A stretch of 64,000 nt of DNA from Leguminivora glycinivorella (GCF_023078275.1 NC_062993.1:1488001-1552000); one strand, 5' to 3'. Counted from the stretch's first letter, positions 1 to 10,252 are shown. Program-made: numbers and translations. Notes: generated by a model from the letters alone, not told the origin.

Positions 1-704
1 CCATTCTTCATAAGTTCAAATTTGATCAAAGGTTTGTTGACCCCATCAATAAACTTTTCTTTAACTTGGTCATCTATATCTTTGAACTCACAGCGTTTAG
101 CTAATTTCTTTAACTCAATAACATAGTCTTCTATAGATTCATCTTTAGTTTGATTCCGTGAGCGAAATGCCGCTCTGTCCAAAATCTTGCATGTTGATTT
201 GGCATATCTGTTCTCCAATAAGTTAATCAAATCCTTGTATGACTTATTTATGGGCTTATCAGGCGCGCATAAATGATTGAGGGTTTGTAAAACCTTCGTA
301 GTTAAATTTGTAATCAGTAATGGTGTCTGTTTCGAAGCCTCGATATCATTTAACGTAATAACACATTCTAATTGTTGTTCAAACAATTCAAAATTATCTC
401 CATTGAATAATTCTATTCTCCCTATAAAATTATTCATTTTGACATTTTTGACCGGTACTTTAATTGGATTTCTCCTAAGCGATTCAAACTTTTCAGTATC
501 ATCTTCTTTAGAGTCCAAAATTGTCCGTAATTTTCCACTTTTGGTCAACTCACGAAGCGATTGTCTAAGTGATTCCACAGTTTCTTGATCAATATCCGAT
601 ATTACAATATCCTGAAATAAAATGACTAGCTCTTCCTTTTTTAATTGTTGTATCCAGCTAGTTTTATTTTGATTAATTAGCTCAATGAATTGCTGAACCA
701 CCAT
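1..704 (-). CDS. Gag of a Ty3/gypsy-type LTR retrotransposon, partial at the left edge
   Basis: Reading the minus strand from the ATG at 704 gives an unbroken frame of about 234 codons to the window edge. The first half is acidic and helical. The middle has the phrase FNGDNFELFEQQLE, and the last third has LENRYAKSTCKIL followed by IEDYVIELKKLAKRCEF. This pattern (a short-stranded FxG core, then a helix rich in YxxxLxxLA) is typical of retrotransposon gag capsids of the Ty3/gypsy class, which form the particle that packages element RNA. The nucleocapsid and pol would lie left of base 1 and cannot be seen. A leader of about 280 bases and a primer-binding site lie just upstream on the same strand, supporting the start. 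Family assignment is from motif memory. A BEL-type gag is a less likely alternative. Confidence 0.75.
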   Translation of the reverse strand, partial: MVVQQFIELINQNKTSWIQQLKKEELVILFQDIVISDIDQETVESLRQSLRELTKSGKLRTILDSKEDDTEKFESLRRNPIKVPVKNVKMNNFIGRIELFNGDNFELFEQQLECVITLNDIEASKQTPLLITNLTTKVLQTLNHLCAPDKPINKSYKDLINLLENRYAKSTCKILDRAAFRSRNQTKDESIEDYVIELKKLAKRCEFKDIDDQVKEKFIDGVNKPLIKFELMKN

Positions 705-991
705 TTGAAAGTTTTCGCAATGACATTATTTTCAAACAAATGTGTCAAAGATGTCAACAATGAACGAACAGAATGAATGAATTTTATGATGAATGAATGA
801 GAAACTGTCAATTCCAAGTAAATTCTGATTGATTTTGTTATCCAATCTGTGGTTCACCGTGCTCTTCCCGGGATATTCAAATAATCATATTTATGATGGC
901 TGTCAATTTTTTTCACAAAGCTATGCAATTTTGATAACGCGTTTTATAAATTCTCGGTTCGGGTTTTATAAATTCGGTTTTCTCGTCGCCA
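705..991 (-). promoter_or_regulatory. Leader and tRNA primer-binding site of the left-edge gypsy-type element
   Basis: On the minus strand TGGCGACGAGA (991 to 981) directly follows what should be the inner LTR end (...CAACAATT). A TGG-started match to a tRNA 3' end is how LTR elements prime minus-strand DNA synthesis, and this one resembles tRNA-Ser-primed elements. The rest, to 705, is untranslated leader. Which tRNA is used is not provable here. Confidence 0.5.
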
Positions 992-1094
992 AATTGTTGT
1001 ATATCCAGGTGCCTCAGGAGGATGGCAATTAATTAATACACAAATCACTTCTGAGAAACACACCAATATATTTTATATTAATTAATATAACTAT
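992..1094 (-). repeat. Inner end of the 5' LTR of the gypsy-type element
   Basis: Placed by the primer-binding site at 981-991. The LTR continues rightwards until a younger insertion at 1095 and probably resumes after 1750. Its outer end could not be defined because the partner LTR is outside the window. Confidence 0.4.
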
Positions 1095-1750
1095 ATTCGG
1101 CCAACGTTCCGTGTATGCTGGAGCCACCTGGACTTAGCCGGTCGGACGGTAAGAGGCCGGATGGGTTGACTCTGGTGCCATGGGAGAGGGGTAAATGCCT
1201 TGTATGGGATGTCACGTGCGTTAGTACGTTTGCCGCCTCGCACCTCGCGCGCACCGTGCAGATGGCAGGAGGAGCTGCGGAGCAGGCGGCGGATCAAAAA
1301 AAGGCCAAGTACTCTGCCTTATCAAATTATGTATTTGTTCCGGTAGCCGTGGAGACTAGTGGGTGTTGGTGTGCGGAGGCAAAAACCTTCCTCTGGGAGC
1401 TGGGGCGTCGTCTGCAGGAGAGGGGTCTCAACCCCAGCTCCGGGTCGTTCTTGGCGCAGAGGTTGTCCGTCGCGGTTCAGCGTGGAAACGCGGCTAGTGT
1501 GATGGGCACTTTTGCGTCGGGAACGATGCGGGGTGGGTTATTTGACTAATTTAGGTAATTTGTTAGGTGTGTGTGTTTTTTTTTTTAATGTGTTAAATAG
1601 TTAAGTTTTATGTTAAGGGCTGTGTAGATGTAAGTTTATAGTAAGTTTAAAGTATTGTATTGGTATTTCATTGTGTATCTATAAATATTTTCTATATTAG
1701 CAAGAAATACATTAAATAAATTAAATAATATAAAAAAAAATAAAAAAAAA
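1095..1750 (+). mobile_element. 5'-truncated retroelement with A-rich tail and target-site duplication
   Basis: The block starts abruptly in coding sequence and ends in AATAAA-like and A-rich sequence (1705-1750). It is flanked by attaatataactat (1081-1094) and attaatataaactat (1751-1765), a direct repeat with one extra A. A long direct repeat plus 5' truncation plus an A-rich 3' end is the signature of target-primed reverse transcription. It sits inside the LTR of the gypsy-type element, so it is younger than that element. Confidence 0.65.
1097..1549 (+). pseudogene. C-terminal fragment of a retroelement protein, PD/WD-T motif type
   Basis: The frame is open from the truncation point to a TAA at 1547-1549; the first ATG is at 1115. 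Visible motifs are KRPDGLTLVPWERGK, then WDVTCVSTFAASHL, then KKAKYSALSNYVFVPVAVET, then AQRLSVAVQRGNAASVMGT near the C-terminus. I recognise this set as a conserved module that recurs near reverse transcriptases in invertebrate repeats, but I do not know its formal family name. The spacing PD...WD-x-T...VxxET recalls the PD-(D/E)xK restriction-like nuclease fold of some non-LTR elements. That is inference. The N-terminal part, including any reverse transcriptase, is absent because of 5' truncation, so no activity is expected. Confidence 0.55.
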
Positions 1751-1766
1751 ATTAATATAAACTATT

Positions 1767-2054
1767 ACATTTCACTAGTTCTACCTACTTGACAGAAGAG
1801 AGCATGTCAGCTAGAGAATATTCATGAACATTTAAATTAGGAAACTCAATATACTACAGTTCCCTAGTTGTATTACTTGTACTATTATATATTCTGTGGT
1901 TGTATGCTATCGTGGACTATTTTATAGATACATAAATACCAGTCTTGTGTACATCTACCAAAATATCATCGCCAATATTTCTTTGCTGAACAAGCAATGA
2001 TCGTCGAAGTGTCTGTGTCTGGCGACAATGGCCGAGACGACTTAAAAAAACTAA
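1767..2054. other. AT-rich sequence, possibly the rest of the gypsy LTR
   Basis: No coding frame or repeat is recognised. It may be the outer part of the minus-strand LTR interrupted at 1095, but without the second LTR this cannot be tested. Confidence 0.3.
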
Positions 2055-2305
2055 TTAGTCCGTCAGTTAGATTATCAAAGAATTTTAGACATGTATTTTT
2101 TTCTGTTTTGTCGTAAACTAAAAATGACGACGGCGAGTTGAAGTTTCGCGTGACGTCACGCCTAGGTACAATTTTTACTTAGAAGTGACGTCACAAGCCC
2201 CCACTCCGGAACTTTGATGCTCTATTTCTTTGTATTTTTTTCCTTAATTAGAAAAAGCGAAAAATATGTGTTCACTATTTTCAGACGATCTAACTGACGG
2301 ACTAA
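2055..2305. mobile_element. MITE with 18-bp perfect terminal inverted repeats
   Basis: TTAGTCCGTCAGTTAGAT at 2055-2072 has its exact complement at 2288-2305, giving a 251-bp unit with no coding capacity. The interior contains two GTGACGTCAC-like palindromes near 2150 and 2185. This is a non-autonomous DNA transposon. The superfamily is not assigned because no clear target duplication is visible. Confidence 0.75.
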
Positions 2306-2629
2306 ATAGAATGCCATTATTTTATGTAGTCGTCATCCCAATTGTCACTATTGTGGGACACGCCACAGGGGTTACACAAAACTTATTATTCACCCCCATA
2401 ACACAGTTTACATAAACTAGGTCCAAACTGGCAACTTCCAGTAACGCTGTTACCACTTGGACCACAGTTTGGTTAATTCGATATGCTGATTATATGCATA
2501 GGTGATTAGTTAGAGGAAACAGGTGGCTAGACAAAGTGCCATAAATCTGTATACAGAACTTTATTGCCTGTGCATTAAAATGCGTATGCATATTTTTGCC
2601 ACTTTGTGTGTTGTTGATTGTACAGTGTG
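2306..2629. other. No recognised feature
   Basis: AT-rich sequence; a minus-strand open frame covers it but has no recognisable composition or motif. Confidence 0.3.
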
Positions 2630-2745
2630 TATGTCTGTCTGTTTGTCCGTCTTTCAAGGCAAAACGGATCGACGAATTGACATGTTTTTTTAAGTGGAAA
2701 CAGTTGAAGGGATGGAGAGTGACATAGGCTACTTTTTGTCTCTTT
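2630..2745 (+). repeat. Dispersed lepidopteran repeat, gtccgtctttc family
   Basis: Shares tttgtccgtctttc, ggcaaaacgg and gacataggctactttttgtc with copies at 43535-43765 (minus), 44235-44415 (minus) and 51965-52115 (plus). It is a common interspersed repeat I know from moths. Mechanism of spread is unknown to me. Confidence 0.65.
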
Positions 2746-3159
2746 AGTGTTAGTATATTTGTATGGATATATATTATTATATATACAGAGGTAAAGTAAT
2801 ATTTAATCAGATCAATATTTCTCGTTTGTTTATGAAACTCGCAATAATCGAACAAAGGACCACATTTCACCCTCGAAAAGAAATATTTTCGTATAAGAAT
2901 CCGGGATAAACATAAAAGAATCCGACGAAGAAAACCAATATTATATAATGACAATAACGAAGGCCTAAGAAACAATATCGACTGAAACAAAGGCACAGAT
3001 ATTTCATATAGGGTGGAATCTGTCGTGTGTCAAAATATAATCGAATTTAATTATCCAACCGATGAACTTTTAGAGGCCGAATTAATCTTTCATTTTGTCA
3101 TGCGGTGCTTAATTTTACGGTTGATTGGGTTGCTTATACTTCCCTACTTTTATTTAAGG

Positions 3160-3360
3160 CAGAGTGATGGTAGGTGGACTAAAATGTTAACGGAATGGTG
3201 GCCGCTTACAGAAGTAAGAAGCGCTTGGCATCCGTTAGCTCGTTGGGTGGAAGACATCCGCAAGGTTGCGGGTCACAACTGGATGAGACTAGCTCAGGAC
3301 CGGGATACATGGCGTACTAGAAGAGAGGCCTATGCTCAACAGTGGGCGATAAAGGGCTGA
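3160..3360 (+). pseudogene. C-terminal tail of an RTE-like LINE, 5'-truncated, with ATG-repeat tail
   Basis: The frame reads GRWTKMLTEWWP, then RWVEDIRKVAGHNWMRLAQD, RDTWRTRREAYAQQW and a TGA at 3358-3360. Immediately after the stop comes an (ATG)n tract (3361-3381). RWxDDIxxxAGxxWxxxAQDRxxW is the well-known C-terminal tail of RTE-type endonuclease/reverse transcriptases in Lepidoptera, and a simple-repeat 3' end is usual for them. Nothing of the endonuclease or RT remains. Two other tails of this kind, differing in sequence, lie at 5428 and 46780. Confidence 0.75.
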
Positions 3361-3381
3361 CATGATGATGATGATGATGAT

Positions 3382-4060
3382 TTAAAAAAGATATATTTTA
3401 CGGCAAATTTTATTTTTGTTTCTGTAGAATGTATGATAAATTGATAAACCTCTAAGATTAATAAGCCTAAATTGACAAAAATACCTACATAACTGTATTC
3501 AAGAAATGCAAAAGTGCGAACTCGATAAAACACCACTGTGTACCTGTGACCTGTTTTTGTATGACACAGGCATCAGTATTGTCCTTATTTAATTTTTCTG
3601 ATACTTATTTCGGATGACGAGACAGAATATAAAAAAAAATCTTCCATCAATATACCTACGATTTATATCAGTAAAGAAACCCAATTTCGTTTTAGTTTTA
3701 AAGTAGTAGTAGGCCATCATTTTCATACAAAAATGATCGTAAGCCAATTCTAGCGAAGGGTTAGGAAAACATTTAATATTATAATTCAACTAGAAACTGT
3801 ATAACTGTAATCTTTGTTTTCAATAAATTATAAAAAAAAATGTAAAATTATGATACAAAAAAGAGTGCAACTTAAGTTATGTATTTGGATTCACGCTCAA
3901 CATCCACCCTGTATAATTTGTAAGATTGGCAAGAATTAGAACAAAAGCTGAACATATCAAAGACAACATACAGTATATACCACGATTGGTCGTTTTCCAT
4001 TGAAAACTTGTGTCGACTTATTGTTTTTTTTTATTATAGAAAAATATGTTTCGTTTTTTT
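3382..4060. other. No recognised feature
   Basis: AT-rich sequence with short A-tracts. No coding frame, inverted repeat or known repeat seen. Confidence 0.3.
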
Positions 4061-4064
4061 TTCA

Positions 4065-4150
4065 ATCCCTTATTGCCAAGATAGGTAGGTGGTGATTTCA
4101 TGTGCTCTGAGTATCCTGTTTAGGAATACAGGCGTGAATGTATGTATGCA
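4065..4150 (+). repeat. Short dispersed repeat ending in gtatgtat, degraded copy
   Basis: Matches the pattern 'ttattgccaaga ... tcatgtgctctg ... ggaatacaggcgtga ... gtatgtatg' also seen at 7860, 9555, 28520 and 60940. This is a short SINE-like family with a GTAT-rich end. Confidence 0.55.
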
Positions 4151-4401
4151 CGTTGCCTGAAAATAATGGATACTTAGGTATGTATTTTCGTTAACGCCTT
4201 ATGCATTATAAGTAGTATAAGTGTCTCTCAAATATAATATTATATGTATTTTATTGTATATGTAGTTTAATCAGTGTCATGAACATTTTTTAACAGAATC
4301 GTTATTGAAACGCAACAAGTGATATATAATAAAATAATATAGGTATTATGACATGACATGTATGAAAATATACCTACCCCTCGAAGGTTGGACGTGGCAA
4401 G

Positions 4402-4573
4402 ATCATCATCATCCTCCTTGCGTTATCTCGGCATTTTGCCACGGCTCATGGGAGCCTGGGGTCCGCTTTGACAACTAATCCCAAGATTTGACATAGGCAC
4501 TAGTTTTTACGAAAGCGACTGCCATCTGACCTTCCAACCCGAAGGGTAAACTAGACCTTATTGGAATTAGTAG
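4402..4573 (-). mobile_element. tRNA-derived SINE (catcatcat-tailed family), 3' part
   Basis: On the plus strand: catcatcatc, ctccttgcgttat, ggctcatgggagcctggggt, actagtttttacgaaagcga, ccttattggaattagt. The same order occurs in the longer copy at 5615-6180, whose far end carries a tRNA-like head. The simple-repeat tail lies at the low-coordinate end, so the element reads on the minus strand. Its head is missing here. Confidence 0.7.
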
Positions 4574-5150
4574 TTGGACGTGGCAAGATATTGGCAAAAT
4601 ATAATTTAGTCTTATATGATCCCTTCACACGAAATTATAAGAAGATAAATAACATGAACATTCATGACACAAATATCAAATAATACTCGTAAACTGACCA
4701 ATTCCCGACACTTGCTCCCTTTATAATAACTTAACATATTTCAAACCCAACAAAAAAGTAATATAACAGTCAGTAAGAACAAAATTCCCTCCCCCATCCG
4801 TTTTTGTGTCGGCAAAATTGGAGAAGCGGACCCGAATGCGAGGCATCGATAACATGTCTCGAAAATTACTCGATCGGACCCCTTTGCGATCACACGCTTA
4901 CCTAATGCATGACACAGTTACGTTGTCATTTGAAAATATACCCTACATTGTACATAAAAGAGTACAATTTGTAACAGAGGGTGAGGGTGAGATAGGATGG
5001 ATGGAAAGTTATTAAGTTCCGTCAGTCGGCCATACCATACTGGTTTTTATTTAGACTTTCTGTCGCGAGAAGATATAATATGTAAGTATATATATTACGT
5101 AGGTGTGTGTAGTTGGGCATTTTTGCGAGAAGAATCCCAGAAGCTGTTTT
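4574..5150. other. No recognised feature
   Basis: A short open frame (4806-5015) has no motif I can place. No repeat seen. Confidence 0.3.
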
Positions 5151-5154
5151 TTCT

Positions 5155-5405
5155 AGGGTAGGTAAATTTTATGTTTTTCTTACTCAGAATCACGAGCCCT
5201 TTCGATCTAGGGCAAAAAAATGTAATCGAAATTTTCTATTGTTTTGCAAACAACGCTGCATAAAATGCAAAATTTTCTATTGTATTGCAACCGCTGTACA
5301 AAGTGTTTGAAATTAACAAAGTGGAAAAATTCAATTTGAGACGCTTTTTTCACCTAGTAGGATCGAAAGGGCTCGTGAGTAGGAAAAATATTAAATTTAC
5401 CTATT
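5155..5405. mobile_element. Palindromic MITE-like element, first copy
   Basis: The left arm (gtaggtaaatttta ... cacgagccctttcgatcta, 5158-5212) is inverted at 5358-5405 (gatcgaaagggctcgtg ... taaatttacctatt). Arms are imperfect. A related element with tactcagaatcacgag lies at 59215-59430. No coding capacity. Confidence 0.6.
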
Positions 5406-5427
5406 TTGGGCTATCTATGTCTGCCGC

Positions 5428-5612
5428 ATGCACCCGCAGAGGTGGGCAAAAATTGCCACGGTCTGGGTGCCGCAAGACGGGCGAGGATCTGGCAGACCCA
5501 GGCGGCGATGACGGGATGACCTGGACGCATATCTTAGCGACTGGCCAGAGATTGCTCAAGACCGTGACGGATGGAGATCCATGGGGGAGAGGCCTTTGCC
5601 CAGCAGTGAAAC
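5428..5612 (+). pseudogene. C-terminal tail of an RTE-like LINE with stop and frameshift
   Basis: From the ATG at 5428 the frame reads MHPQRWAKIATVWVPQDGR and GSGRPRRR. A TGA then replaces the expected tryptophan, and the frame resumes as RDDLDAYLSDWPEIAQDRDGW. Near 5588 one base is lost, so the usual GEAFAQQW ending is out of frame. An (atc)n tract follows at about 5612. This is the RTE tail type, 5'-truncated and doubly mutated. Confidence 0.75.
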
Positions 5613-5614
5613 AC

Positions 5615-6180
5615 CATCATCATCATATTCCTCCTTGCGTTATCCCGGCATTTGCCACGGCTCATGGGAGCCTGGGGTCCGCTTTGACAACTAATCCTAA
5701 GATATTTAAAATTGCAAACGGGACTTAATCGCGTATTTACTACCACCACCACCACCACCACCACCACCACCACGGACCACGGAGACCACGGGGACAATGC
5801 CGTCCTTGAAACGTCGGAGGTTAGTGTTTAAAACATAGTGTTTAAAACATAGTAAATACGCGATTAAGTCCCGTTTGCAATTTTAAATATGTGTAAAAAT
5901 CGTGAAAGTTTGAATCAGTGTAATCCTAAGATCTGGCGTAGGACACTAGTTTTTACGAAAGCGACTGCCATCTGACCTTACAACCCGACGGGTAAACTAG
6001 ACCTTATTGGAATTAGTCCGGGTTCCTCACGATGTTTTCCTTCACCGAAAAGCGACTGGCAAATATCAAATGACATTTCGCACATAAATTCCGAAAAACT
6101 CATTGGTGCGCGCCGGGGTTCGAACCCTGGATCTCCGGAACGAAAGTCGCACGTACTTACCGCTAGGCTACCAGCAGCAG
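5615..6180 (-). mobile_element. tRNA-derived SINE (catcatcat-tailed family), near full length, interrupted
   Basis: On the minus strand the head (6180 to about 6105) has an A-box-like tagcctagcggtaag and a B-box ggttcgaaccc, the internal RNA polymerase III promoter pattern of a tRNA. The body and an (atg)n tail end near 5615. It is split at 5704-5920 by an insertion with a 12-bp target duplication. The copy at 4402-4573 shows the uninterrupted version of the split site. Confidence 0.75.
5704..5920. mobile_element. 217-bp insertion with 41-bp perfect inverted arms inside a SINE
   Basis: Flanked by taatcctaagat at 5692-5703 and 5921-5932. Bases 5702-5742 are the exact reverse complement of 5850-5890. 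Between them lie a (CCA)n tract (5742-5772) and a partial duplication of gtgtttaaaacatag (5824-5851). A 12-bp duplication favours target-primed reverse transcription over a cut-and-paste MITE, and the inverted arms could come from an aberrant (twin-primed) event. Confidence 0.65.
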
Positions 6181-6620
6181 TGGAACACCATGTAGGCTAT
6201 TAATAAATAAAAAATAAATTACCTATTTTAGAAAAAAAAAGCTTTAGCGAAAATGCCCATGCAGTTGAAATGTTATTAGATGTCGATATATTTTTAATGT
6301 GGCGACATATACACTAGCTACTTCAGCTAACGCGTGACTTTTAAGTACGTTTGTTCAAGCTGTCTTTGAAGCATAAAAGCGACACAGAAACTTGTAGCGA
6401 CGAGCAAACAGCTCGAAACTTGTTACGCTGATGGCCTCTCATAGAAACTGATCCATTCCGCCTTCTACGCTTGTTACACGCCCGGTTAACATTATTGTTA
6501 TTGTGCTGTAACTAGACTCCACAATCTCTACCTAGTCTAGCCGTAAATTCTGTTATAGTAAATTGCGTCTAGAGACCACGATTTTATAGAGTTATTTTAT
6601 TAATTTTTATTTATATTTTT
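6181..6620. other. No recognised feature
   Basis: No coding frame or repeat that I can place. Confidence 0.3.
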
Positions 6621-6894
6621 GGGCATTTTCAGGATTTGGGTCCCCGCAATTAGCAAAAAATTTTAATAAAAATTAACTCGCTGTCAGTTTTGTGACGACA
6701 ATGAAGCATAAAATCTCTATAAAAATTTACTTTTTTCACATTCTGAATGTAGTATATCGCTTAAAGTTTATGTAATGAACACAAAAACAATATTTTTAGC
6801 AAAATTTCATGCTTAATGGTCGTCACAAAACTGACAGTGAGTTCATTTTTGTTAACAACTTTCGCTAATTGGGCCCCAAATTCTGAAAATGGCA
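6621..6894. mobile_element. MITE, gggcattttcag family, copy 1
   Basis: The left end gggcattttcaggatttggg and inner ctgtcagttttgtgacgac are inverted at the right end (gtcgtcacaaaactgacag ... ccaaattctgaaaatg). Arms are long and imperfect. A second copy at 54655-54909 shares ends and interior (ttttttcacattctgaatgta). Confidence 0.7.
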
Positions 6895-7129
6895 TTTTAG
6901 AGGGATAAATTGCCTAGGTATCAAAATGTCCTAATGATTATTTGATGTGGTCACTTGCCTAAAGACTGCCTTTTAGTGAGCAAGCAAATCTATCCTAAAA
7001 TACGCACTGATTTTGGCGGATAACTTTTTTTTTACTTAACCCAAAATTATCCAATATTTCAGTATTTTTAGTAGATCTCTTATATTTATACACCTCTAAG
7101 AAAGCCGCAAATACAGTTATTAATCTACT
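6895..7129. other. No recognised feature
   Basis: AT-rich spacer between repeats. Confidence 0.3.
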
Positions 7130-7360
7130 TTTTTTTAATACTACGTCGGCGGCAAACAAGCATACGGTCCGCCTGATAGAAAGCGGTCACCGTAACCTAT
7201 AAACGGCTGCAACTCAAGGGTGTGTCACATGCGCGTTGCCAACCCATTAGAAGCTTGTACAAGTTCCAAGGAGTGTTCGGGTTGCCGCCGACTCAAAGGA
7301 CAATAGACGGAACAAATTAGTTCCGTAGAACCCTCCACTACACCAGTACACCACTTTTGT
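7130..7360 (+). repeat. Dispersed repeat, tacgtcggcggcaaacaagc family, copy 1
   Basis: Shares ggcaaacaagcatacgg, aaagcggtcaccgtaac and aggacaatagacggaac with the copy at 63180-63460, and a fragment lies at 29670-29720. A T-tract precedes it. Known to me as an interspersed lepidopteran repeat; class uncertain. Confidence 0.6.
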
Positions 7361-7859
7361 TAAAAAAAATCCCGTTGTTCAAAAGGTTCCCTTTTTGGCG
7401 TTGAAAACCTTAAAAACATCACAAATTTTAATATCCGAATCAACATTCCGGTCACGAAGAAACCAGGTCCCAATTTCTTCGCAGAAATAATAAATTGATT
7501 TCGCAAAGATAAGAAGTCAATTTAGATAGCTCTCAATTCAATACATTTCACCTTAGAAAATACCGTTCAGTATTAAAGACGGAGGTCGTTCGAAGTAGTA
7601 AACTTTGACCTGTACATAAAGGAGGTGATCTAACAAATCTATCAACGAAAGAGCCACGTTGAGCGAAATTCATTTATATCTTTGGGGAAGATTCAGAACG
7701 GGTAAGAAGAGCTAGCGAGCTGTGGGCTAAGTAAAAATTTACTCAGAAAGAGTTACGTGATCGTTTATTATGTTACAAGGGAGCATTTGGGCGTAAGTTA
7801 AATTGATAGTGAAACAGATTTTGTAATTCAAAAATATGATTCTTAGTGAGGATTCCAAC
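7361..7859. other. No recognised feature
   Basis: No coding frame or inverted repeat seen. Confidence 0.3.
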
Positions 7860-8115
7860 ATACATACATACATAATATAAGCACGCCTGTATCCCATAAA
7901 GGGGTAGGCAGAGCACGTGAACTACTCAAGTTTCAGTGCTATACTCATGGTTTAACTGTAAACATGCAACTTCTCTCATCACTTAGGTAATAATTATTAT
8001 CTCTCTCAGTCACCTGACATACAGACATACATATTATCACTCCAGTATCCCATAAAAAGGTAGGCAGAGCACGTGAAATTACCCAATTTTTGGTGGCAGA
8101 CTTGGAAAATAAGGG
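7860..8115 (-). repeat. Short dispersed repeat (gtatgtat-ended family), two tandem partial copies
   Basis: acatacatacat, gcctgtatcccataaaggg and ggtaggcagagcacgtgaa occur at 7860-7922 and again at 8022-8080, in inverted orientation relative to the copies at 4065 and 60940. Confidence 0.55.
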
Positions 8116-8730
8116 GTTTAAAGAAAACGAAATTGTGACATAAATATGATTTTACTCGTACTCTCAAAAAGTACGAAAACGTAGCAAGCTATCAATATAT
8201 CCGATCTCGAGACCACAATACAATGGTTTTCCCCAAAACTAATATAAAAATTACTGACGTAACGTAAGAACGCAAGTGTCACTCGCGTCCACAAACATTA
8301 CTGCGAAAGTAACAGAGTGTAAGGAAGATACCGTACGGTCAACCAGGGTGGATTTAGGAAAATTTGGGGTTACTTTTTTAAATTTTTCATTATTTACTGA
8401 AACTGTTCGTGCAACTAGTTGGATCAATAAATATTCCTGTCAATCTACTATAGAAAATCTTGAATTAACTTACAGTGGTTCTACAGTAACTCATAGGGCG
8501 ACTTTGATTTACTGTAGAACTACTGCTGTTACCGGCTACATTTAAAAGCCACCGCGTTTTACGATACTGTAAATAAAATATCTCTTGCCAAGATTAGCAA
8601 AGATTTGTATTAATCTACATATATTCTCAAAACCACTTACAGAACAATAAAAAAACATATAAATATAATATAGAAAACCTAACCTAGGGCGCCGCCGTTT
8701 GCTGCCTATTTCATTAAAAAAAAATCATTA
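8116..8730. other. No recognised feature
   Basis: An 89-codon frame at 8276-8545 shows no motif or codon pattern that supports a gene. Confidence 0.3.
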
Positions 8731-9005
8731 CAGCAATTCCCGTCCACTTTGTACAATGCCACGTCAGCAAATTTTAATTGATTCTATTTTGTTACCAACA
8801 TTTAGTAATATAATTCGACTTTCGTAAGATATATACAGGATAATTGTTATAATTAAGAAAATATAGATACTAGAGAACCTTAATGACGAAATAAAACTTA
8901 ATAAAATCTCAATTCATCAACAAAATCTTGGTAACAAAATAGGAATTAATAAAAACAAATTTAACTTTTCCCTTAATTTTTGTACAAAGTTGACGGGAAT
9001 TGCTG
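8731..9005. mobile_element. MITE with 26-bp terminal inverted repeats and ATTA duplication
   Basis: cagcaattcccgtccacttt... at 8731 is mirrored at 8980-9005 with one mismatch in 26. The element is flanked by ATTA on both sides (8727-8730 and 9006-9009). It is 275 bp, AT-rich and non-coding. Superfamily not assigned. Confidence 0.75.
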
Positions 9006-9554
9006 ATTAATACCTTTAAAAAGTAACAGGCGCCTTAATATCGCAATTTATCACTAAAGCGGGGAACACAACACAACACCCTTCATCCTGAAATCAGTCG
9101 CAAGTTCCTACTAGAGGGAAACTACTTTCTTCACTCTGCCCCAACTGTCACACACGGCTACATTCACACCATACATCTCGGTGATGGATGCACGCCCTTA
9201 CGCACAAAAATAGGGGCATTTGCGATCAAATACAGTCCAATATAATATTATTATGATTTATATTCCACTAGGAAATTGGTTCTAGTTTGTTGAATAGAAA
9301 TGACAGAATTCAGTTTGTTCGGATAATGTTTTCGGTATTTTTGACAATGTTGATTGATTGAAAACCTTTTGTGTAGTGAACAGTGAATTTTTTGAGAGAA
9401 TAAAAAAGATTACAAATTTTATGTTGTATTTTTGATGAAATAATACTCAAACGCATCTTTTGCAAAAATTGTAACCTGGATTTTAAACTCTTTTGTAAAG
9501 CAGTAGGCATATTTTTTTTGTAAAATTGAGTACCTTAAAAATGGGAGATGTAAA
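9006..9554. other. No recognised feature
   Basis: No coding frame with recognisable motifs and no repeat recognised. Confidence 0.3.
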
Positions 9555-9640
9555 CCCCTTTATTGCCAAGAGTGGCACTGAAGCTTAAGCAATTTAATGT
9601 GCTCTGCCTACCCGTTATAGAAGGTGAGTTTGTTTGTATG
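9555..9640 (+). repeat. Short dispersed repeat (gtatgtat-ended family)
   Basis: cctttattgccaagagtggc, actgaagctt and gtgctctgcctacccgttat match the family seen at 60940. Confidence 0.55.
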
Positions 9641-10004
9641 TCTGAGATATAGAACTTTTATTTTTCAGGAAATTGGACGTTTAATTGAATTATTTAATTA
9701 GATATACAATAAAAAAATCATAATTCTTAATTTTCTTTCATAGCGAAACTACAAAGTGGAGGCTATTATATAATTCAACTGTAATTACACAAAGCAAGAA
9801 TCCAGCATTTATTTTATTCACACATTTTTAAATTAAATTCTACGTGAAACCGCAAATGCTAGAGAAAACACCGCAAACTCTCACACAACTAGGAGGCCGA
9901 TTCTGACTTCAGTATCTATGAAAACTTTGTGTGGATTGTAGTTTTGATACGAATAAATATTAAACGGGTAGTATAGTGATTGCTTTAATCACTAGGGTAC
10001 AATA
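9641..10004. other. No recognised feature
   Basis: AT-rich spacer. Confidence 0.3.
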
Positions 10005-10140
10005 CAATACAAATATTCTTTATTGTTCACCAATATAACAAGATTACATAAAAAAAAGCACATAACTGTAATTAACTATGGTAGACAACAGGCGGTCTTA
10101 TCGCTAAAGAGCGATCTCTTCCAGACAACCTTTGGGTAGT
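10005..10140 (-). repeat. LINE 3'-end-like repeat, acaggcggtcttatcgctaa family
   Basis: caatacaaatattctttatt then caggcggtcttatcgctaaa and gagcgatctcttccagacaa. Shorter matches are at 28725-28850 and 47630-47705. The tttatt at one end looks like a LINE polyadenylation end read on the minus strand. Confidence 0.55.
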
Positions 10141-10252
10141 GGAGACAAGACACAAAAAACAACTGATTTGAGTAGGTGAACTCGCCTCATTCGGTAACAC
10201 GCCTAATTCGGTGAAACAACCAAAAATCGCGTTTCGGAATAGTGCTTCAAAA

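Noticed and set aside
2490..2996. A 168-codon minus-strand frame
   Set aside because: It runs through a dispersed repeat (2630-2745) and is low-complexity; no motif.
5534..5797. Minus-strand frame with a polyvaline run
   Set aside because: Produced by the (CCA)n tract of an insertion and a LINE tail.
8276..8545. 89-codon frame
   Set aside because: No motif, no homolog recognised, lies in anonymous AT-rich sequence.
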